Part shown: piece by piece, positions 27,446 through 42,800 of the stretch | How the letters are laid out: the number at the start of each line of letters is the position of its first letter | Numbering within the stretch: position 1 is the stretch's first letter | Assembly (NCBI GenBank): GCA_034190875.2 | Contig: CM067346.1 | Coordinates: 39,291,691-39,355,690, forward strand | DNA: 64,000 nt | Source of the DNA: Urechis unicinctus | Taxonomy: Eukaryota; Annelida; Polychaeta; Xenopneusta; Urechidae | Direction: 5' to 3' | Notes under the pieces: model-generated | What the model was told of the DNA's origin: nothing | Seen by the model: only the letters and a program-made list of their open reading frames with translations | Database searches by the model: none | Translations under genes and position numbers: made by a program

Positions 27446-28799
27446 AAACATTGGTCAGCCTCGCAGAGGAGTTAAGCGGTTTTGGATGCCAAAGCCTGAG
27501 GGAACCCACAGGATTATTGTAGGAGGCAATGCGGGAGTTCTGTCGGGTCCACGAGGATCCGGTTCCTTATAGCTTCTGTCTAAGGCCCCCAAAAACTGGC
27601 AACCTCTGATGGCTCTGTTGTCTCAGCTCGGGCCCCGTGAGAGGGAGCTTGTCTGGGACTTGGGCCGTCGGCCTGCACGGTGTGGTAGGATCGAGGGAGC
27701 TGGGCGGGGCAGAAGCCTGCCAAACCGGAACCTCAGCTTACCGTGCCACATGAAATGATATGATTCGTTGCGGTATATGATGTACATGATGACGGTATGA
27801 CCGGTTGGGTCATATGTTTGCGTCGGGAAGTGATGAGGTACGAGAGACGATTATTCGTAGGTCGCCGACGTGATTGCAGGTAGCTGAGGGTTGAAGTCCT
27901 GCGAGATAATACCCGAGACTTTGTACGAATTTCTATTTTCTTTATTTGGTCGCGGCTGACTGGCACGTTCGGGTTCTACTTCTGGTTCTTGTTGTGGGAT
28001 GAATATGTCGAGTTGAGGAATATGTTTGTGTGTTTGATGCTGTCGTATTTATAGTGAAAGATGCGGGTGGCTTGATGTGGTGAGCTGTAATTGGTTAATC
28101 CGGGGCTTGGGGTCATTCGGAGCTTTAATTGGAGATCAAACGGGTCTAAGTTAATTGTTAAGGGAATTGACGGGACTTGAATGTTTTCATCAAAGGATTG
28201 GGTTTGGTAAAGGACTATATAATTTGAAAACTGACCCGTTCGGAACTTAAAAGGGATTCTAAAGTTTTAAGTAAATTGGGCTACAATTAATCTGGTACGA
28301 GTGAAAAGGGATGAATTTCATTTGCTTAAATTGGTTTAGTGTTCATGTCTCGAGTGGCCGAAAGGTTGTAAATCTAACTTTAACTTTTGGGGTGTGGCGG
28401 GGGGGGGGGGGGGGGGGGGGGAGGATGAGAGGTGGTGTGTGTATGTGTTTGCAAGTGCATGCGTGCATGTATGCGTTTGTTGGGGGGTGAAAACGGTATA
28501 AAATACGATTTTGGCATTTATGCTCACACCTACCACAGTTCCCATGTAAGCAAACGAGGAAATGACTGCGCTATCCGGCTGGACGGTGACATATGACGTC
28601 GCAAACTCTGGAGCCAATGGCCGTCGTTTTTTGCGCATATGCCAAAACGGTCCAAAAAATCGAGGAAAATATTGGAAAAAAACCACCAAATGACATCTAT
28701 GGACAAAAATATTGTCGGAAACGTCTTTCACAGGCTGAAATACACCTATTAAAACTTTGATTAGGGATTCGAAAAAAGATATTACTTGCACTTTAACAC
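27446..28799. other. No gene recognised
   Basis: Up to about 27730 the GC-rich composition of the mobile DNA continues, with fragments that look coding but are broken by stops. From about 27750 to 28800 the sequence is AT-rich with a long G run at 28400-28421. No LTR partner for the Ty3 element could be identified here. Confidence 0.45.
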
Positions 28800-29219
28800 G
28801 GGTCTGGTGCTTGAATGTCAGGAAGGTTCCAGGAGCCACTTAAAGACTTTAAGACCAAACAATCCGTCACGATGACGAAGCACTTCCTATGTATGCATAT
28901 GATGTAAGTAAGACAGCCTTGTCCCGCTATCAGTGAACTTTGCATAGTAGAAATGACCATGACATAGTTTCGTCGATAATTGTGGGGTCCATTTAAGTAA
29001 AACATTACTGAAAGAAATATATGCTAATGTGTGATGTTTATGATAGTCCTTTCTATATGTTTATATTTTATACTGAGGACCCAGTTAGCATCTGAGCCAA
29101 TGATCCAGGTCTAGTTAGAAGAGAATCGCACAATAGATATCGAAGTGACCCCACCATTCATTTCCCTGCTGGATAATTTGACCAGGGAGTTCAAAGTACA
29201 TGATCGCCCAGAATTAGTG

Positions 29220-29227
29220 TATAAAGG
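29220..29227 (+). promoter_or_regulatory. TATA box of PTGR1 copy B
   Basis: TATAAAGG, 61 bp before the ATG, exactly as in copy A. The surrounding 100 bp differ at only a few positions. Confidence 0.7.
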
Positions 29228-29280
29228 GGCCGTGAAAACACCCGTCTGTCCGCTCGATCACAGCAACACCTACAGTCACG

Positions 29281-32797
<3,517 letters not shown>

Positions 32798-32931
32798 GGC
32801 GCCAAAAAAAGGCATCAAAAGTTAATACGTTGAATACACAGACATCTAGCCCAAGAACAAAAACATTTCTACCTCTCGTTTCTGCTCAACCATGGTTTCC
32901 GTTTTAAACATCTAATGTTTACACTGTTGAA

Positions 32932-32937
32932 ATTAAA
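32932..32937 (+). terminator. Poly(A) signal ATTAAA, PTGR1 copy B
   Basis: Same hexamer and context as at 17732 in copy A, 135 bp after the stop codon. Confidence 0.5.
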
Positions 32938-33446
32938 GTTCACTATGATATTCATCACAAAGTTGTTTTCATCAATTATTTTGGAAGCTTTTTGAATTAT
33001 CAATTCTAACAAAATCTGTTTATTAACTATGTGATAGGCTATTTAAAATCCAGTTGCTACTGTCCATAATGAGCAATCTGCCATGGAGCATGCAGAAGTA
33101 AAAAACATGTCAAACATCTAATATGATATATCCGTGACCTTGAGGGTAACCAATGATGCATGACAATGATGAAGATTGTCAATGATGGCTATGAAGCCGG
33201 CAACATAAACTTTGGTAGCACTGGCAGCACGAGAAAATGCTGAAGTGAAATTATTATTATCATTTCAATAGGGAGAAATATTAACCTTCTGTTAGCATTC
33301 GACCAGTGCTTCATAAGTCTTACTTTAAGGGCAAACTGACACTTAATTCCGTTTAGCTCTTTCATTTTATCAGTCAAAATTTACGCATCTGCCAACACAC
33401 GCATATCAAGAACATCATAAGGTCCGAGCCGAGGGGGTGACACTCA

Positions 33447-33655
33447 GGGACGTTAGTCTTATTCAACTTAAGACGTGGTGTAAGGGGGGGGGGGGGGGTG
33501 TTTTGCGTGGCGCTGGGATGGGGGTGTTTTACGTGGTGTGGGAGGTGGCTCCCCACCTTTAATCTAGCAAATATCTCATTGTATACACGGTCAAATTCAT
33601 TATGCTTTTCAAGTGCTCTCGTATTGTGAGTCGTGTTTAATAAATATATCCATAT
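33447..33655 (-). pseudogene. Pro-rich small Polinton protein, remnant
   Basis: Matches the gene at 50484-50777 over its N-terminal part (about 33550-33655, EFDRVYNEIFARLK-like). The Thr/Pro repeat region has collapsed into a G run at 33487-33498. No function is known to me. Confidence 0.5.
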
Positions 33656-33709
33656 CTCAAAATGCAGATGGACTTTCTATTTTTATACAGCACAAAATCC
33701 CCGTCCTTT

Positions 33710-33961
33710 TTAAGGGTCAATGTCGCCGGCTGGTGCATCAGTGTCACTGACTGTAGGCTGTTGTGAAACAATCTTTTTCTTTTGGTAAACAAGCCTGTGG
33801 TTGACTTTATCGAACCCACAATCCATACACAATCCCAGGTTATTTTTTATACCCTTCTGACAAACTGTACATAGACGATTAACAACACCATGTGTTATCT
33901 TATATCTGTGTAAGTTACAAAACTCTTGTGTACAGGGCCTGTTACAGGCACTTTTTTTCAA
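33710..33961 (-). CDS. Small Cys-rich (zinc-ribbon-like) Polinton protein
   Basis: 83 codons, open. Cysteine spacing suggests two zinc sites: CNRPCTQEFCNLH, then LCTVCQ and GLCMDCGFD. A degenerate relative with the same spacing lies at about 50930-51170 in the full element. It sits between the Pro-rich gene and integrase in both copies, so it is a regular part of this Polinton. Function unknown; nucleic-acid binding is a guess from the fold. Confidence 0.6.
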   Translation of the reverse strand: MKKSACNRPCTQEFCNLHRYKITHGVVNRLCTVCQKGIKNNLGLCMDCGFDKVNHRLVYQKKKIVSQQPTVSDTDAPAGDIDP

Positions 33962-33974
33962 ATACTACCATTAT

Positions 33975-34973
33975 TATGTATATAGTCTTGATATCTAGTG
34001 GCAACTGGGTATCGGATGGCATCACAAGTAGCTCCTCCTTTACAAAGCCACGGAGTGATCCATCTTATAAATAGCATAGTACAGGTTCACCAGGTTAAGT
34101 ACAAGAGTGCCAATCCAGTAGACATTGAGTGACCACACAGGGTCAGTTGCACGACGACAGTGGTCTTGCTCTACCTCACCTGGCTGGTAAAGATAGCGAA
34201 TGCCAACACCAGAGGGAATCTTTTGCACTTTGACACCCAGCGGGCGACCTAGTATGAGGGAAGAGGGCTTTTGTGCAACTCGTTTTGCCTTAAGAGCATC
34301 TTTAGGTTTTTTTTCAAGTCAAGCAGATCGCTTCATTATTTATCGCAGAGACTACAGGCTGCAGTCGAGAAACCCACTCAGTCGATCGTTTTCCAGTGGC
34401 CCTTAACTCCACTGCATAATCATGTCCAAAGAGTCGTTCAGCAAGTGTGAGGTTAAAGCGTTCCACTATAGGCTGGTCTCGATGGATATTCACAAGGCCA
34501 CGCCTGACTGATACTCCATTTTTTGCTAGTAGGTGATTCACTGCTCCCATAAACTCCCCCCTTCCGGGGTCGACCTGAAGTAGTTTAGGCCAATGCAATT
34601 TTCTTCACTTGTATATCTTTTCGAGTGCACCCGCGACCTCTTAAGCCTCTTTTGTTGTCAATGGCTCAGCCGCTTTGTAGCGTGAGGCCACGTCAACCAC
34701 TGTGAAGGCATACTTATAAGTCCGGCGTTTCACAATGTCATGAGGAAGAAATAAGAGATCGGCTTAGTGAACCTCATTAGGGCCAGACACATCAAATTGT
34801 GGCCTGGGAATGTGTTTTGGCATTGGCAGGTTGATTTGCCATATAGCTTGCTTTGTTAGCCACCACCTGGCAACTTCCTCAGAAATCCTTGCTTCTGTTG
34901 CAAGCTTCTTGATAGCTGTACTGCCATTCCAGTAGCCATTAGAACTATAGTAGATCTTTTGCATGCGATCCAT
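33975..34973 (-). pseudogene. Retroviral-type integrase (Polinton), broken
   Basis: Polintons insert with an RVE-fold integrase. The N-terminus (ATG at 34973) has the family start MDRMQKIYY and a helical zinc-less domain. All three catalytic positions can be read: D in TVVDVASRYKA, D in LLQVDPGRGEF and E in IVERFNLTLAERLFG. A tail segment (IGTLVLN ... YYAIY) lies at 34040-34130. In-frame stops and shifts near 34650, 34600 and 34300 break the gene. Context: next to the zinc-ribbon gene, transcribed leftwards. Confidence 0.85.
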
Positions 34974-35099
34974 TGTTATATACTGAGTTTCTAAATGTCA
35001 AGTAAAACATAGTTTGGCATAATGCAAACTATTTAGAAAGCCAGTACACGGCTAGTCCAGTCGTAAACCTCACGTCCCTTCTAATCATCTGAGGGCACG

Positions 35100-35345
35100 T
35101 AAAAGTCTGAAAGCTGAGGCTCAGAGTCCAGTGGGTCAACGGATTAACCTATAATCAGAGAGTACTCACCCGTAGCCTCATCAAGATACCTTAAAGTATG
35201 ACTGGCATGTCCCTGGCGGCGGAGCAGCCTTTTCATGTAGTCTAACCGCTCAGTTAGCTTTCCAGCGCATGCTGCCTGAGCAGATTGTTGCTGCTCTATT
35301 GCTCACTGACATTATCTCTACCGGTGTTGTCTCCCCTTGATTCGT
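35100..35345 (-). pseudogene. Conserved Polinton gene between integrase and repeats, remnant
   Basis: The helical segment rich in Ala/Gln and Arg (QQQSAQAACAGKLTERLDYM, then RQGHASHTLRYLDEATG) is shared with 52310-52480 of the full element. The rest of the gene, including its membrane segment, is missing here. Unknown function. Confidence 0.45.
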
Positions 35346-35390
35346 GTTTGTTTCTTAATAAATTTGTTTGTTCAATTGACAGCTCTTGGT

Positions 35391-35480
35391 AAGCACATGC
35401 TATAGTGGAGTTAAGCACATGTTATAGCAGAGTTAAGCACATGTTATAGTGGAGTTAAGCACATACTATAGCCCGCAAGT
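35391..35480. repeat. 22-bp direct repeats (iteron-like)
   Basis: Four units of TTAAGCACATGTTATAG plus a 5-nt variable tail at 22-bp spacing, ending in a variant with ACATACTATAGC. The same array occurs at the same place in the full element (53269-53355). An isolated related unit lies further on (about 35570). Confidence 0.85.
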
Positions 35481-35599
35481 AGTAGTGTCTTCCTCTCCGT
35501 CGGTTCTTGTTGATTCGGTGCTTGTTTTTCCAAATTGACAGTGCTTAACTGTTGTTAAAGCCGCGGTCAGTGGAGCTAAGAATATTCCATAGCGATGAT

Positions 35600-35935
35600 A
35601 TTATAGCTCACAAGTAGTAGTGCTCAGGGCGTGCCCAACAAAGGGGTCGACCTCGAGGTCTTTAATTAGCTTTGGCTGGTTTTGTGGTGGGATTGGTAGA
35701 AACATACAAGTAATATCTGAGTATTACTCTTACACTGCCTTACCTATAGTGTGCGTCATGCTAGCGCCTAGCCGAGCCTCGTATTTCACATACAGATTTT
35801 TGATCTTTCGTCAGACATTTATTCAACCTGGTCAATTGTAAGGCACTGCTCACCAAGGTACTGACTGGCCTGACCCCCAGCTATGACAGCAGCAAGCCTA
35901 TCTCTCTTATAAGACATATCCTCTCTGGGTTCCGC
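35600..35935 (-). pseudogene. Small Polinton gene next to ATPase
   Basis: Readable pieces: GGQASQYLGEQCLTIDQVE, MSDERSKICM-like, KYEARLGASMT and IPPQNQPKLIKDLEVDPFVG with C-terminus HALSTTTCEL. The same gene lies at 53480-53817. Frame breaks occur in both. Function unknown. Confidence 0.45.
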
Positions 35936-36137
35936 TTGCTAAGACTTTGTGGCCACTGACCTAGCCGTAACCTGTACAAGGAGATGACCAATGATGGTAT
36001 CAGGATCCATGAATATACGTATACACTTTGAGAGTATAATATATTGCTAAACCCAGCGTTGGTAGGACACTACTACCCAGATCAAGATACCTAAACTGGT
36101 AACTGAGGCAGCGGCTGCTGTCAGGGCCAACATCGCT

Positions 36138-36690
36138 TTAATCGATGGCATATGCAGTTGGTTGATCAGTCTTGAGCAGCAGGTTTGCGTGCTTGGTCTT
36201 TGCTAGTAGATGGCGTACTGCGGTGCGTTTTTTCCTTGCTTGGATCACATCATTCTCGCGTAGGGTCTCTTCAAACGAGTCACGGTCCTTGGTGTGAAAG
36301 AGCACCACCCAGTGAGTCTGCTCACGTAGGTCCTTCAGCACAGAGTTGTACGTTTGGGTGAGAGGACCCAGACACTAAAGGCCAGTTCAAATAAAATGTC
36401 ATTTTTTTTTCTTGGTTAGGGCCTTTGTGGCGGAACAGTCGTCAATAATGTACAGGGTAGCCTCGCCCTTAAAACAATGGTAGAAAGCCCTCTAGTGGTC
36501 ATGGAGCCACTCCCCTGGATCAACACCTGGGAACCATGCCAGACCCATAACAGCGAATGATAGGCCTCGTTGAAATGTATGTTCGGGCAGAGGATTACAA
36601 TATGCTTAAAGGCACCTTAGAAGGGCCCTTCAAGTAGGTTGAGAATGAATAGTTTTCCTGCATTCTGTCTGCCCACAAACTATAGCCAAA
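36138..36690 (-). pseudogene. Genome-packaging ATPase (FtsK/HerA-like, Polinton)
   Basis: The Walker A position reads GQTECRKT near 36650. Walker B survives as LYIIDDCSATKAL near 36440. The C-terminal part is open at 36138-36341 (HWVVLFHTKDRDSFEE, then LLKTDQPTAYAID). A break and a deletion separate the parts. Homologous enzymes pump DNA into capsids in double-jelly-roll viruses and Polintons. The Walker A lacks the glycine before lysine, and the same change is present in the other copy. Confidence 0.8.
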
Positions 36691-37954
36691 CAGGGACTAT
36701 CTGTGCATCCATAACAATATACATATAGATGTTCAATGCACCGGCCGCCTCTGCTTTTTGTGTGATCTGAATGGTGATACCCTCAGACGCATTCTCCACG
36801 CCCCTGTCACTAGCTTGCAGCTGGTCGACATCACTCGTCCTTAAGACGAGCAACATAGCACACTTACTGGTAAGGTACTCTTCCAGGGAAACGTCCGACA
36901 ATGACAAGTCTTTTACAGCTATTGCTACACTGGGGTCTTGTTTACTCGTTGCTTCAGATGCCCTCTTCGCCTCATCCCACTTCTGGTAGCCACGCATGCC
37001 CTGGGCATAGATTTGGTTGGGGATGCCCTCAATGGTCACCTTAACTTTTGTATTCTTTGGGTTGTAGAACAACTCTGTCTTTCCTAGCGAATGAGGTATT
37101 GGCTGGGTCTTCAAAGAGCAGTAGAATGCCCTTCATGCGAGCAGGCACGTTCAGGTTGATGTTACACATTTTATCTTTTTTATTGTATACAAGCTTCCTG
37201 TGACGAAGCACACGCTCAAACAGATTCGCAAGTCGACCTGTGTATTGGGTGCGTATCATACGGGCCAACTCTGGTTGGGTAACAATATCATACTCTAAGG
37301 AGATGCCATCATTTTTGTAGCTGGCGTTGGTGTTGCTCGTTGCGTGAATCACGCGGTTGTAGTCGTTGAATGTGAGCTTGTTTTCCAGTGTGTCACTAAG
37401 TGCACTTTGGTAGAATGGCATGTGGCTCTCGAGGAGTTCCAAAATCAAGTGGAACGTAGAACCTGTTATTATAAACATCGGTTACGGCCTTGTCATCTTC
37501 CTCTGTCTCATTCTTGTCTCCTGCCCCCACTCATATCTTAGTTGCGTTTCTGTCATCTGATGTGTCAATGCCCTGATTCTGGAGGCCCAATCTCTTCTGT
37601 GCAGTCCGCCACAAGTCGCGGTAACAGTGGTACACATCACTGTTATTAATAGACATGACCTCATCGCCAGAAATCTTGAGTGTCGTTTTTTTAACCACAG
37701 CGCGACCCAGGTTTTGCATAACGCTGCGGTTAGCATCGGTTGAGGTCAGTGTGATTGTTAAGGCCAGCCGTGCTGTCCCTGGGACAATGACGTCGTCTGT
37801 ACCTAGATTGAGGAAGCGGACCAGCAGCTGTTGGTTATGGTCAATAGGGCTTGGATTGTTTGTAATAACTACAGACTGTCGAACGCCCTTTATCCCGATG
37901 GGGCTCGCGTACCCGGCGGTATGGATTTAGTTGGCGTCCGTAAGTACTTGTCAT
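36680..37954 (-). pseudogene. Major capsid protein, double jelly roll (Polinton)
   Basis: Transcribed leftwards from the ATG at 37954. Conserved blocks in order: NPSPIDHNQQLLVRF, GRAVVKKTTLKISGDEVMSI, ELLESHMPFYQSALSDTLE, NRVIHATSNTNASYKN, IRTQYTGRLANLFERVLRHR, NINLNVPARMKGIL, NPKNTKVKVTIEGIPNQIY and ENASEGITIQI. The C-terminus is NIYMYIVMDAQI. Predicted proteins with these blocks are common in invertebrate genomes and correspond to the Polinton capsid family. Two or more frameshifts (near 37500 and 37080) and a small deletion at the end inactivate it. Confidence 0.85.
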
Positions 37955-37989
37955 GTTAAATAATAGCGAGTATATCTTTAACATAATAA

Positions 37990-39000
37990 GATTGCAGGGT
38001 ATGAGAACACAATATTTGACGCCGCAGAGGAGGAGGGGACTATGGGAGGGGAGAGGGATGAGACTAGCTTCATTAATGATGAGGAGACTAACCTCATTGA
38101 CGAAACTTTAGATGCGTCGGGTAAGACTAGTCCATAATTGGCTATTACTAAAATACCTGCTGGTTTAACAGAAGGTCATTTGGGATCCCAAGAAGAAACA
38201 CAATTCTTAGTTACGAGGTGGAAGAAGGCAGTGTCTAAGCATGGGCTGCAGGCCACTCTGGATTTTAGATCGTTTAAAGAAGGCGACTTTTGGGTTAAGC
38301 GGGGCCGAGAGTGGAAGCTTCTGACATGGAAGACCAATTCCAGCAAATTCCTCTCGCCTAATGGTATAGAAAAGTACGGTGGTACACAGCTTGCTCGGGC
38401 TCTTGGAGTTAACCCTCAACCATCCAAATAGGCAGCAAAAGCCCTTTTAAGTATAGATCAAGCGGCTGTTAAAGCGGAGGCTGCACTTCCAGAGAAGTTA
38501 GAAATGAGTAGCCCCGACGCCGTGACAGAGCAAGGTGGTGTAAATGAAACAAGCTTCATAGAGCGCGTTCATCATGCTATAGAAGACATAGGTACACAAA
38601 CAGACAACGAACTACCACTCCGAGAGCTTAGAGAGCTTGACAAAGCTACGCAGACCCGAGGGGTGAACTGGTCAACAACCTAGCTAAGATAACTAAAGCT
38701 AGAAGGGGAGATAAAACAGCGGGAAGCTAAAATGGCAAGCCTGGAAGAGGATGGGAGGGGTGATAGTCGAGCATGGAAATTTCAAGCGAATGAGCTTTCA
38801 GGGCTAAAGGATCTACATAGCGCCCGTTTTGAGGCTGCCAAACAATGCTGCAGACTCAAATCAACTGCATGAGGGAAACTTTCAACAGACCTCTTAACGA
38901 GGACACAACGCTAGATGAGCGTGTAGGCACCCTGTTCCCGGCTGCAAGGGGTTACAATCGCCACCATCCTCACTGCGATTGGTCTTGCTTTATATAAACA
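37990..39000 (+). pseudogene. Coiled-coil Polinton protein with a variant N-terminal module
   Basis: Divergent from the capsid gene. An acidic N-terminus (DAAEEEGTMGGERDETSF) is followed by a module of about 75 residues (RWKKAVSKHGLQATLDFRSF to KYGGTQLARALGVNP). Then comes the shared part: TSFIERVHHAIEDIGTQT, and a coiled coil with QREAKMASLEEDGRGDSRAW. Stops at 38138 and 38431 and later shifts break the frame. The equivalent gene at 55455-56799 has a different N-terminal module before the same coiled coil. Confidence 0.6.
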
Positions 39001-39303
39001 ATAAGTAGCGTGCCACCCTGAAAAACAAAGCCGTCTGTTGATTTGTCAAAGGTTTGCCTGACGGATTCGTGTTTCCATAATGAGTGATTGGCCGTACTAC
39101 GTGTGTCTCAGGGTCGGTTAAGTAGACCCGCCCGAGGACCTGGTTTCCACCTTTTATCCTCCAATCAGTATTTTCAGCAACACCGAACTCTTGGCAGAGT
39201 TCATGGTAGAGTCTCTTGTCAAAGTATTATCGGCGGCCGAACATGTAGCGTCATCGGGAAGTGCTACCCTCATTTCGTTTAGATGTCTCCGAATGGTGTA
39301 GTA
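39001..39303 (-). pseudogene. Fragment of the second Polinton virion-type gene
   Basis: Corresponds to about 57345-57660 of the full element (LLNEMRVALPD, then YHEFGVAE-like and TDPGTYEVRV-like pieces with shifts). It ends at the right breakpoint of this Polinton fragment. Confidence 0.7.
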
Positions 39304-39356
39304 CACGTAACGCATGCGTTTTCAGCTTTTCTTGCCGACGATTTTGGAAGGAAAAT

Positions 39357-39612
39357 ATGGCGAACCAGTCAAAGTTGCAACTGGCGTTGTTGCAGATGGA
39401 AGAGGAAAATAGACTGATCGCCATGTCATATAAACTGCAACAGTGGAAAAAGCACCAACATAAAAGGAAGCACCGGTGGTGGGCTCATAGCTTATTACGT
39501 AAACGGTTTCGGCAAGGACCTTATCCTAATTAAGTCAGCGAGTTACACGTGCACGCTGATGGAGAGAAGTTCAGAGAATACTTCAGGCTGACCAGGCAAC
39601 AGTTTGCATAAC
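39357..39612 (+). pseudogene. PIF/Harbinger-like transposase, N-terminal fragment
   Basis: After an ATG and a short helical start, the sequence KRKHRWWAHSLLRKRF, GPYPN, SELHVHADGEKFREYFRLTR resembles the N-terminus of Harbinger/HARBI1-type nucleases. One in-frame TAA falls at 39532 and the frame ends at a second stop near 39610. No catalytic DDE block follows and no terminal repeats were found. It begins about 50 bp after the Polinton breakpoint. Confidence 0.55.
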
Positions 39613-40032
39613 GCTGGATGTTGGCGAACCAATTCAATAAACTCTTAACGTGTTTTGTCGTTCACGGAACTCTTCGGCATTTTTAGACTTGTGGACCTTC
39701 TAACCTGCTTTCTTTCGGGAAAACCCCATTCCATGACGTCACAATCTGGATTCCCCCATCCGTTTCTGCATTCGTAGACGTGCCAATCGCTACATGGAGC
39801 GATTCGTTTTGTCGGATACGCAGCCCCATGTGTTGTCGTATTGGCAGACGGATATATGGAACCACCGCCGGGCTTTTGACTGTTATCGATTTTTGTCGGA
39901 GTCGGATGACGCATAAATTTATGTAACAATCAACAGCTATTTAGCAATTGAATCAAAGCGGATGGTGTTATTGTAGCCAGCATTGTTGTCAAGGCGAAGA
40001 AGGAATACTGGGGCACCGACTAAAACGTCTCG
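39613..40032. other. No gene recognised
   Basis: Sequence between the Harbinger fragment and the LAMP poly(A) site. Antisense frames at 39645-39929 have no recognisable content. Confidence 0.5.
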
Positions 40033-40038
40033 TTTATT
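40033..40038 (-). terminator. Poly(A) signal AATAAA of the LAMP-like gene
   Basis: AATAAA on the minus strand, about 450 bp after the stop codon at 40491. No nearer signal was seen. Confidence 0.5.
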
Positions 40039-40490
40039 GATAACAATACGCGTAAGGTAGGATGCATTGTAGGCGACATATACATGACCGTGCGTGAGTG
40101 AAGGCACTCAAGTAGGAAGGAGATGGGGAAATGTAAGAATATTAAGGTTCAAGTCTACCAATATAAGAACACTGAAATGGAAGGGTTTTTGATACGGATC
40201 ATGAAGATGTGGATTCTTTTGATTAATTCCATTTAACGCGTGGTGCGAACTCTCAAAGGGATGTAGAATCCGGTCAAGTAAATCCAGGATGGAGTACAGG
40301 GCGTAAATGGTAAGTCTAACTCAATCGACAGTGAAATACGAGTCTACAGTAGAGCACTGTGTTGGGCGAACTCAGACATAAACGGAGTAATGGATTGTGC
40401 GAATTCGGTCTACAGTGGAGCACTGGGTTGGTCGAACCCAGTTCACCATGGAGAACTGGGTTTGACGTGAAGCATTTAGGCTAGGTGAAG

Positions 40491-42800
40491 TCAGTCCATG
40501 GTGGCGTACTGCTCGGCTTGAGCGGTGGAACGCGAGCGGATAACGCCGTAACCCAACACGATGATAAGTATGACGGCAGTTAGACACAAAGCAATCGTCA
40601 TCGTCACCATTCGCACAGATTTATCCGCAACCTCCTTGTCTACAGCACAGGGTTCACCTACAACAGATACCAGCCTATTACAATCACTAAGTCCATTCCA
40701 TTATCATTGAATAAATAGCCCTGCGTGGACGTGTCACAATATTCATCAACGTCGCAAGCCGCTTAAGTATGGGTGAGCTGTAATCGCCTTGAAATTGGGT
40801 ATTAAGTTCAGAATGTAGCACAACAGATTAACACAATACCATGTTTTAAGTAAAATCAGTTTCAAACATGCACAACCAATATTCAATATTGAATATAATT
40901 GATATGCATTACAACCTGTCGGGATACAGTACAATAGTTTATCTAAATGACACTGCCATGCGCATGTCACAAAGAGGGAATGGCACTTGCAAATTAACAT
41001 TATAACAAAGCGTCACGTCCACAATGAATGCAATACGTAAAGTAGATTGACCTAAGAAGACAATGATCCTTCAGTTCTTCTCTCCTTACATGTTATTTCC
41101 TGAGAGACCAAGACACTTGTACCACCACTACTAATGGAGTATATAACCCAAAAAATACCTCAAACACAACACATCATGAGATGCAAATGGTCACTTAAAA
41201 GTCAACAAATTGAAATCCAAATTGTTCACCGACCTGATTTTGAAAATCCTGATGGCGGCAGAAACCCAGCTTGTATTTGTACATCATACAGCCCCAACTT
41301 AACCACATCGATTGCACCTGCGATCGATGTGGTGTTGTTTGCAGAAGAGTTGCGTTCATGTAATTCAATGTCCATTTGGTTGACACAGTGGTAAGAGCCA
41401 TTTACAGGGGTAGACGTGAAGGTTTCGTTTTGTTGGCTGGTCAAGGTATAGCGACCAGCTGTAGAACAATATAAATGCATGTTTTTATGGGTTCGGTATT
41501 GATGATCAGATAGCCACCTGAAATTACACCCAAGCCGCATGACCAGGTTCAGCATGCGCAAGAAGTACTGCTTCCCGTGTGCTCTGAGCGCATAATTTGA
41601 TTAAAATCGATCGCATTCTAACCTGTAGTCATCGTTGCTCTTTAATTTTCAACAAAAGCTTCAATAAAATGCTAAAATACAGGACGACATTGAAGAATAA
41701 TCAAACGTTATTGCGCTGTGACACAAATGCGTCACTCACCCTGGGTGATGTCAGGGTAATTGGTTCCAGGGCCGGTCATGAGTTCCATCGTTATGGAAGC
41801 GACACTCCACAAATCTCCTCCCTCTGTCATCTGTAATGTGCAGAACCGCATATTGTGATATCAACGTACTTTCGATGAAAAACCATGTAATGCAGAGCTA
41901 TAATTGGTCACAGTAACGGGAATGGCTTGGTGACCGCGAGATAGGGGTCACGATGAGATCAAGACGAGGTTACTGATTATGAAGATAGCGACCATGGAGG
42001 AGGTGATGTTGATGATAATGATGATGATTAGAATAATGATTATCATCACAATGACGATGATGATGATCCATACGACCATGATGATGATCCATACGACGAC
42101 GATGAAGATCCATACGTCGATGATGAAGATAAGCACAAAGCAAACAGCACAAACGATGATGTCTACTCACAGATGCAATGAAGGTCAGACTGCTGTTGCC
42201 GCTGTCCCAGGTGAGAGTCAGAGAAGCTGAGGTCCCATTACAACCACCTGTGGGTGTGACGTCATCAGGCAGCTCGAACTCTCTCGTCAACAGCCTTGTC
42301 TACAAACAACATCCACACATGTACAGCTGTAACGGTAGTAAAATGGGTTGTACGGGCGCCTTACGGTAAGCCACTCACGTTAATAAGTCCTGCCGTGTAG
42401 TACCGCACGGACATGGCTGCCCTCAAGGTCGCGCGTATACACGGCTCGCCAGAGTCATTCAGTGCGGAATAAACGCCATCCGCCCCCGTGATACCGGTCA
42501 CTTCGTCCAATGTAAAGGCGGCCTCGCTCTGCCCTAAAACTACTGACACACCGTATAATATAATGTATCAGCATATAATGGTATATACCACATATGTACA
42601 GATGATATCTATAAAGTAAGTCAGTGCGGGCTAAGGGACGCGTGTTGGTGTAACGACGTGAAAAAATAGCAAGGCGAGATAGAAACTCATTATGCAACAC
42701 AGGGAATAAAAGCTCCTGGACACTCCACAGTGAAATCCGACTCACCGCGTGAAGAGCTGAGTAGAGAGATGATGATGAAGATGGTGGCGAGGCGACCCAT
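40491..42800 (-). CDS. LAMP: LAMP-family lysosomal membrane glycoprotein, six exons
   Basis: Exons read on the minus strand: 42800-42746, 42542-42379, 42299-42171, 41830-41740, 41458-41234, 40657-40491. All borders are GT-AG with consistent phases. The sum is 831 bp, or 276 residues. The product has a signal peptide (MGRLATIFIIISLLSSSR), one luminal LAMP domain with LTLTWDSGNSSLTFIAS, NGSYHCVNQ and VVKLGLYDVQIQAGF, then PCAVD. A membrane helix (TIALCLTAVILIIVLGYGVI) follows, then a short cytosolic tail RSRSTAQAEQYATMD. The tail contains a tyrosine sorting signal (YATM, YxxPhi type), as expected for lysosomal delivery. N-x-S/T sites are frequent. With one domain it is shorter than LAMP1/2 and nearer LAMP5 or CD68 in size. 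Orthology within the family is not decided. Confidence 0.85.

Larger units (their letters stand above)
33447..39303. mobile_element. Polinton/Maverick internal fragment
   Basis: Colinear with about 50485-57660 of the full element, in the same orientation. It lacks the TIR and polymerase on the left and everything right of the first part of the second capsid gene. Left breakpoint: ACGTTAGTCTTATTCAACTTAAGACGTGGTG. Right breakpoint: after TGGTGTAGTACACG. Gene order is Pro-rich remnant, zinc-ribbon protein, integrase, unknown, repeats, small gene, ATPase and capsid protein on the minus strand, then coiled-coil protein on plus and a capsid-type fragment on minus. Confidence 0.88.

Noticed and set aside
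21600..28300. LTR pair of the Ty3 element
   Set aside because: No stretch upstream of 21240 is visibly repeated downstream of 26815, so LTR limits are not given.
42130..42744. His/Asp-rich frames in LAMP intron 3 (about 41950-42230)
   Set aside because: They come from a short GAT/CAT repeat within an intron whose borders are well supported.
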